Shown here in pieces: positions 14,218-17,205 of a stretch of 17,205 bases of DNA (positions are counted from its first letter, which is position 1; each line of letters begins with the position of its first letter). Below the pieces are notes generated by a model. It saw only the letters and a program-made list of their open reading frames with translations, was not told the origin of the DNA and made no database searches. The DNA comes from Planctomycetota bacterium (GTDB lineage: Bacteria > Planctomycetota > Planctomycetia > Pirellulales > S012-138), in NCBI GenBank assembly GCA_026982835.1, contig JALSGI010000449.1, positions 1 through 17,205 of the forward strand, given 5' to 3'. The position numbers and the translations under genes were made by a program.

Positions 14218-15207
14218 CTACTGCGCCTCGGAGTAGCTCCCCGAAGGCGAGGCGCTGATGTAGCGTCCCGGGGGCAAGGGCCGGGCGGCCACGGCAAAGC
14301 CCATCTCGTACAGCTCCTTTTTCAATCGCCGGTAGTGGCCGAAGCTATCCGGGTGGACCCAGATGGTGATGGTGGTTTTTTGGGGATCGACGCGGGCCAG
14401 CAGCGCTCGGAACTCGGAGCTGGCACCCAGGGCCTGCTCCAGCGGCACTCCCGGCGGGTCCTTCTCCGGCACGAACGTGGCCACCACCAGTCGGGCAAAA
14501 CTTAGCGTGCCCAGCTCCGAAAGCGTGGAGACCTTTTGCAGCACGTAGCGCAAGCGGTAGCCCCGGATCGGCCCCACGGTGGCCGAAAGCACGGCCGCAT
14601 GGCGCAGTTGGGCGGCGCGGCGCTTGGCGTCTTCCTTGAGCCGGGCCACCAGCTCCTCGAAAGGCACGTAGGCCAGGTGCCCGGCGGTGAGCTGAAAATG
14701 AAGCTCCTCGTCCTGGACGGTGCGGCTGACCGGCGTGGGATAGCTGACCACATGGACCGTCCTGGGCTGCCGGAGGGAGCGTTTGGCCAGTTCCTGCTGG
14801 GCCAGTTCCAGCTGCCGGGCCTGGCGGAGGATTTCTTGCTGCAGGCGGAGCTTTTCCTGGCGGTAGTGTTTTTGGGCCTGTTGTTTTTCCCGCAAGCGTT
14901 CTTGGAGGTCTTGTTTCTCTTGGGCCAAGGCGTCGGCTTGTTGCTGGAGTTGCTTGCGTTGGTGTTGGTTTTGCTGCCGGGCCTGTTGCATTTGTCCAAG
15001 CCGCTTCTGGGCTTCGTCGAGCTGCCGCTTGAGCTGGGCCAGGCGGTTCTTCAACTCCGGGGAGGGTTCCGGCACCGGCGGAGTGCGCTGGATGCGCAAG
15101 CCCACCACCATCACCAGGATGATGAGAATCCCTACGATGTTGGCCACGATGTCCAGGAAGGAATCGCTGTCCATTCCGGAGGCGGTGGGGGGTTGTTGCC
15201 TGGCCAC
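14218..15207 (-). CDS. Membrane-anchored coiled-coil protein (MotB/ExbD-like N terminus), function unknown
   Basis: This encodes 329 residues. The GTG at 15207 is chosen because GGGAGGAA lies 7 nt upstream; an in-frame ATG at 15174 has none. Residues 13-37 (DSDSFLDIVANIVGILIILV then MVVGL) form a single membrane segment with an acidic residue at the membrane edge, reminiscent of ExbD/TolR/MotB N termini. Residues about 50-150 are a Gln/Leu-rich coiled coil (LAQLKRQLDEAQKRLGQMQQ...). Residues 155-329 form a probable periplasmic alpha/beta domain (HVVSYPTPVSR, HFQLTAGHLAYVPFEELVAR, ITIWVHPDSFGHYRRLKKEL and YEMGFAVAARPLPPG). It begins 27 bp after the stop of the gene at 15235, so the two are very likely co-transcribed. 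An ExbB/MotA-like partner would be expected further right, outside the window. No enzyme motif is seen. Confidence 0.8.
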   Translation of the reverse strand: MARQQPPTASGMDSDSFLDIVANIVGILIILVMVVGLRIQRTPPVPEPSPELKNRLAQLKRQLDEAQKRLGQMQQARQQNQHQRKQLQQQADALAQEKQDLQERLREKQQAQKHYRQEKLRLQQEILRQARQLELAQQELAKRSLRQPRTVHVVSYPTPVSRTVQDEELHFQLTAGHLAYVPFEELVARLKEDAKRRAAQLRHAAVLSATVGPIRGYRLRYVLQKVSTLSELGTLSFARLVVATFVPEKDPPGVPLEQALGASSEFRALLARVDPQKTTITIWVHPDSFGHYRRLKKELYEMGFAVAARPLPPGRYISASPSGSYSEAQ

Positions 15208-15234
15208 GGGTGGTTTCCTCCCGGGATGCGTGTG

Positions 15235-17205
15235 TCAGCGGATCGGTTGCAGTTCCAGCCCGCTGGTGCGCAGGGCTTGCTGGAGGAGCTGCCAGTTTTT
15301 GCTGGCTCCCGGTGCCACGCGGACACGCAGGGCGGGTTTCCAGTACATGCCCCGGCCGGCCTTGCCCCAGGACTGGATTTCGCGGGCCAGCACGTCGGTC
15401 AGTTGCGTGGCCCAACGCCCCAGCGGCTGATCCAGCCGGATGGTCGTGGCCCGCAGGCTGCCGTTGTGCAGCACCACCAGGCGATCCGGGTACAAGTTGA
15501 CCGTGATGGCCCGCCGCAGCGGGATGGCTCCCGGGGGCGGGTCTTCCATCAGGCCCGCCGTGCCGGAGCCGGCGTGCCGGTTGGAATGGTGTGCCTGGGG
15601 GGAGGAGCGTGTGGGGTCGTCCTGGTTCAGCAGGGCTGAAAAGCCCAGCGAGCCGGATTGCTGCTGGGCCGGAGAGCCACCGGCAGCTCCCGCGGCGGCG
15701 GGGCTGCCGCCCGCGGCGGCACCCGAGGAGGAGCTGGAAAGCCCCAGGGAGGAAGAGCCACCGGCGGCGGAGGCGGCACCCAGTCCCCCGGTACCCCGGC
15801 CGGAGGCCTGCCCCCCGGCGACGCCTCCCGTGGCAGCGGAGATTCCGGCGCCTGCGCTGCGGCCGGAGGACGACACCCCGGCGGCAGGCTGCCCCGTGGC
15901 AGAGTGTCCCTGGCTCGGGGCCGTGGCGGACGAAGCGCTGCCACTGCCGGAGCTTGCTTGCCCGCTGTCAAACAGGGAGTTTCCGCCTTGCCCCCTGGTG
16001 GTGTTCCGGGCCAGCATGCTTTGCAGCCCGGGCGGCGAGCCGGTTGCTGGGGTGGTTGTGCCGGGTGGGGATTCTCCCGGGAAAGGCCCGGAGCCGAATC
16101 CCTCTCCACCAGGGCGAGCCGGAGTGCCTGGAAGTCCAGGCCCGAGGGAACCGCTCCCCAACCCGGAGGCTCCCCGCCGGGAACCCATGGCAGCGGCCAG
16201 TGCGGAGTTGCCGCCGGTTGCCCCCTGCCGGGCTGCTGCGGGGGTGGTGCTTCGGGTGGGCCGAAACGCCTGGGAGCCAAAGCCGCTGCCTGTTCCCGAG
16301 CCTCTGCCGCGGCGAGTTGTGCCCGGCGCCGAACGGTGAGCGTGACCTGCCCCAGGGGCAACCGGGCGCAGCCCGCCGAAGACGTCCGCCTGGTAAAGTC
16401 CTGCTTCGGCCGAGGAGCGGGGGCCGGAGTCGCCTTGGGCCAGCTGGCGTTGCAGCCGCCGCGCCTTTTGCACGGCCAGGCGTTGCAGCTGGATCAACTG
16501 GGGGTCTTCGGCACCAAATTCCAGCTGCCAATCCCCTTCGATCAGCTCGTAGCCCAGCGGGCCTTTCCAGTTCTGCAACGCCCGCCGCACGGCGTAGTAG
16601 GCGGCGATGCCCTGGGGCCGGACCAGGATGAGCGGATAAGGGGTTTCTTCCGGCGGCAGTCCTTGCTGGCGCCAGTGGCGGACGGTGGTTCGCAGGGCGG
16701 CCACCAGGGGATTTTCCGGCCCAGTGTGCAGGAAGTCCCTGGCCCGCAGCTCCACCCCCCCCGGCTGGATCAGCACGCTATCCCGGCGGCACTCGATGTA
16801 GATGGGTCGCCGCCGCGTGCCGTGGCGCCCCTGGAAGGGGACGATGGCATAGGAGACGGCCGCTTGCGGTTGGGGCTTTTCCTTCAGCCGTGTCTGGATT
16901 TCCTGGAGTTTATGTTGGTACCAGACCAGGCGTTGGCGAAGCCGGTCCAGCTCTTCGGCGTCCAGCTCCTCGCCCTGGGAAGCCAGCAACTTTTGCCAGC
17001 GGCGCACCTCCTGTTCCAATTTGCTTTTGTGCTCGACCAGTTGTTCCAGTTGTTCCTCCTCCTGTCGCAGACGCCCTTCCAGTTGTTCGATCCGGCGTTG
17101 GAGGTCTTTGACTTGGGCCTGAAGTGCCTGGGCCTGCTGCTGGAGCCGGGCCTGGGCCTGGGCCTGCCGGGCGCGGGCCGCTTGCAGCGCATGCCGGCGG
17201 GCCTG
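15235..17205 (-). CDS. Coiled-coil / Gly-Ser-Ala-rich envelope protein (partial, start beyond right edge)
   Basis: The minus-strand frame is open from the stop at 15235 to the window end, giving 656 residues with the N terminus missing. The first 120 or so visible residues are a Gln/Arg/Glu/Leu-rich coiled coil (LQAQVKDLQRRIEQLEGRLR...LEELDRLRQRL-type heptads). A folded region of about 170 residues follows, with SYAIVPFQGRHGTRRRPIYI, ECRRDSVLIQPGGVELRARD, TPYPLILVRPQGIAAYYAVR and YELIEGDWQLEFG. Next is a low-complexity tract of about 250 residues dominated by Gly, Ser and Ala. The C-terminal part (about 90 residues) reads RRAITVNLYPDRLVVLHNGS...RALREIQ-like helix, with KPALRVRVAPGA. The layout parallels the next gene (coiled coil, then envelope domain), so a membrane anchor probably lies off the window. 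No known family was recognised with certainty, and no enzymatic motif is visible. Confidence 0.75.
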   Translation of the reverse strand, partial: QARRHALQAARARQAQAQARLQQQAQALQAQVKDLQRRIEQLEGRLRQEEEQLEQLVEHKSKLEQEVRRWQKLLASQGEELDAEELDRLRQRLVWYQHKLQEIQTRLKEKPQPQAAVSYAIVPFQGRHGTRRRPIYIECRRDSVLIQPGGVELRARDFLHTGPENPLVAALRTTVRHWRQQGLPPEETPYPLILVRPQGIAAYYAVRRALQNWKGPLGYELIEGDWQLEFGAEDPQLIQLQRLAVQKARRLQRQLAQGDSGPRSSAEAGLYQADVFGGLRPVAPGAGHAHRSAPGTTRRGRGSGTGSGFGSQAFRPTRSTTPAAARQGATGGNSALAAAMGSRRGASGLGSGSLGPGLPGTPARPGGEGFGSGPFPGESPPGTTTPATGSPPGLQSMLARNTTRGQGGNSLFDSGQASSGSGSASSATAPSQGHSATGQPAAGVSSSGRSAGAGISAATGGVAGGQASGRGTGGLGAASAAGGSSSLGLSSSSSGAAAGGSPAAAGAAGGSPAQQQSGSLGFSALLNQDDPTRSSPQAHHSNRHAGSGTAGLMEDPPPGAIPLRRAITVNLYPDRLVVLHNGSLRATTIRLDQPLGRWATQLTDVLAREIQSWGKAGRGMYWKPALRVRVAPGASKNWQLLQQALRTSGLELQPIR

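Noticed and set aside
12676..14505. 609-codon plus-strand frame across the dehydrogenase-like, NUDIX and coiled-coil genes
   Set aside because: It is antisense to three recognisable proteins and has no domain of its own.
15627..16361. Alternative frames in the Gly/Ser-rich tract (both strands)
   Set aside because: Low-complexity GC-rich DNA is open in several frames. The frame used connects an upstream coiled coil with an ordered C-terminal part and ends just before the next gene's ribosome binding site.

Overview
The window is GC-rich bacterial chromosome, most likely from a planctomycete, possibly a thermophilic or Pirellulales-type one. This is an inference from gene content. It carries a collagen-like Gly-rich lipoprotein, an N-terminal fragment resembling planctomycete DUF11 surface lipoproteins, a DUF2314 protein with a membrane anchor, a large RND/MMPL transporter with a PDZ-like insert, and a pair of coiled-coil proteins of the 'SFLDIVANIVGILIILVMVVG' membrane-anchor type. 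There is no sign of a prophage, CRISPR array, insertion sequence or integron. No rRNA or tRNA gene was found.

Layout, left to right. Positions 1-613 (minus) hold the N-terminal part of a secreted DUF11-like protein that runs off the left edge. Positions 799-1800 (minus) encode a membrane-anchored DUF2314 protein, and 1974-2747 (minus) an HpcH/HpaI-type aldolase. A divergent promoter region follows, then a 864-residue lipoprotein (3037-5631, plus) rich in Gly-Pro repeats with in-frame DNA tandem repeats. A 489-bp gap (5632-6120) contains an 89-bp REP-like palindromic element, a terminator-like hairpin and a possible -10 box. Next comes a selenocysteine pair, selB (6121-8082) then selA (8129-9538), followed by a 904-residue RND/MMPL transporter (9771-12485).

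The right third is on the minus strand. From right to left, in transcription order, it holds a long coiled-coil/Gly-Ser-rich protein (15235 to beyond 17205, start off the window), a 329-residue membrane-anchored coiled-coil protein (14218-15207), a NUDIX hydrolase (13619-14071), and a dihydroorotate-dehydrogenase-like gene (12505-13503) interrupted by one in-frame amber codon.

Functional links: SelA makes Sec-tRNA(Sec) from Ser-tRNA(Sec), and SelB delivers it to UGA codons followed by a SECIS element, so this organism probably makes selenoproteins. No selC, selD or selenoprotein gene was recognised in the window. The two coiled-coil proteins look like one envelope operon, perhaps partnered with an ExbB/MotA-like channel encoded further right. 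The items most worth a second look are the REP-like element, whose two 30-bp arms differ only by three compensatory base-pair changes, and the amber-interrupted dehydrogenase-like gene.
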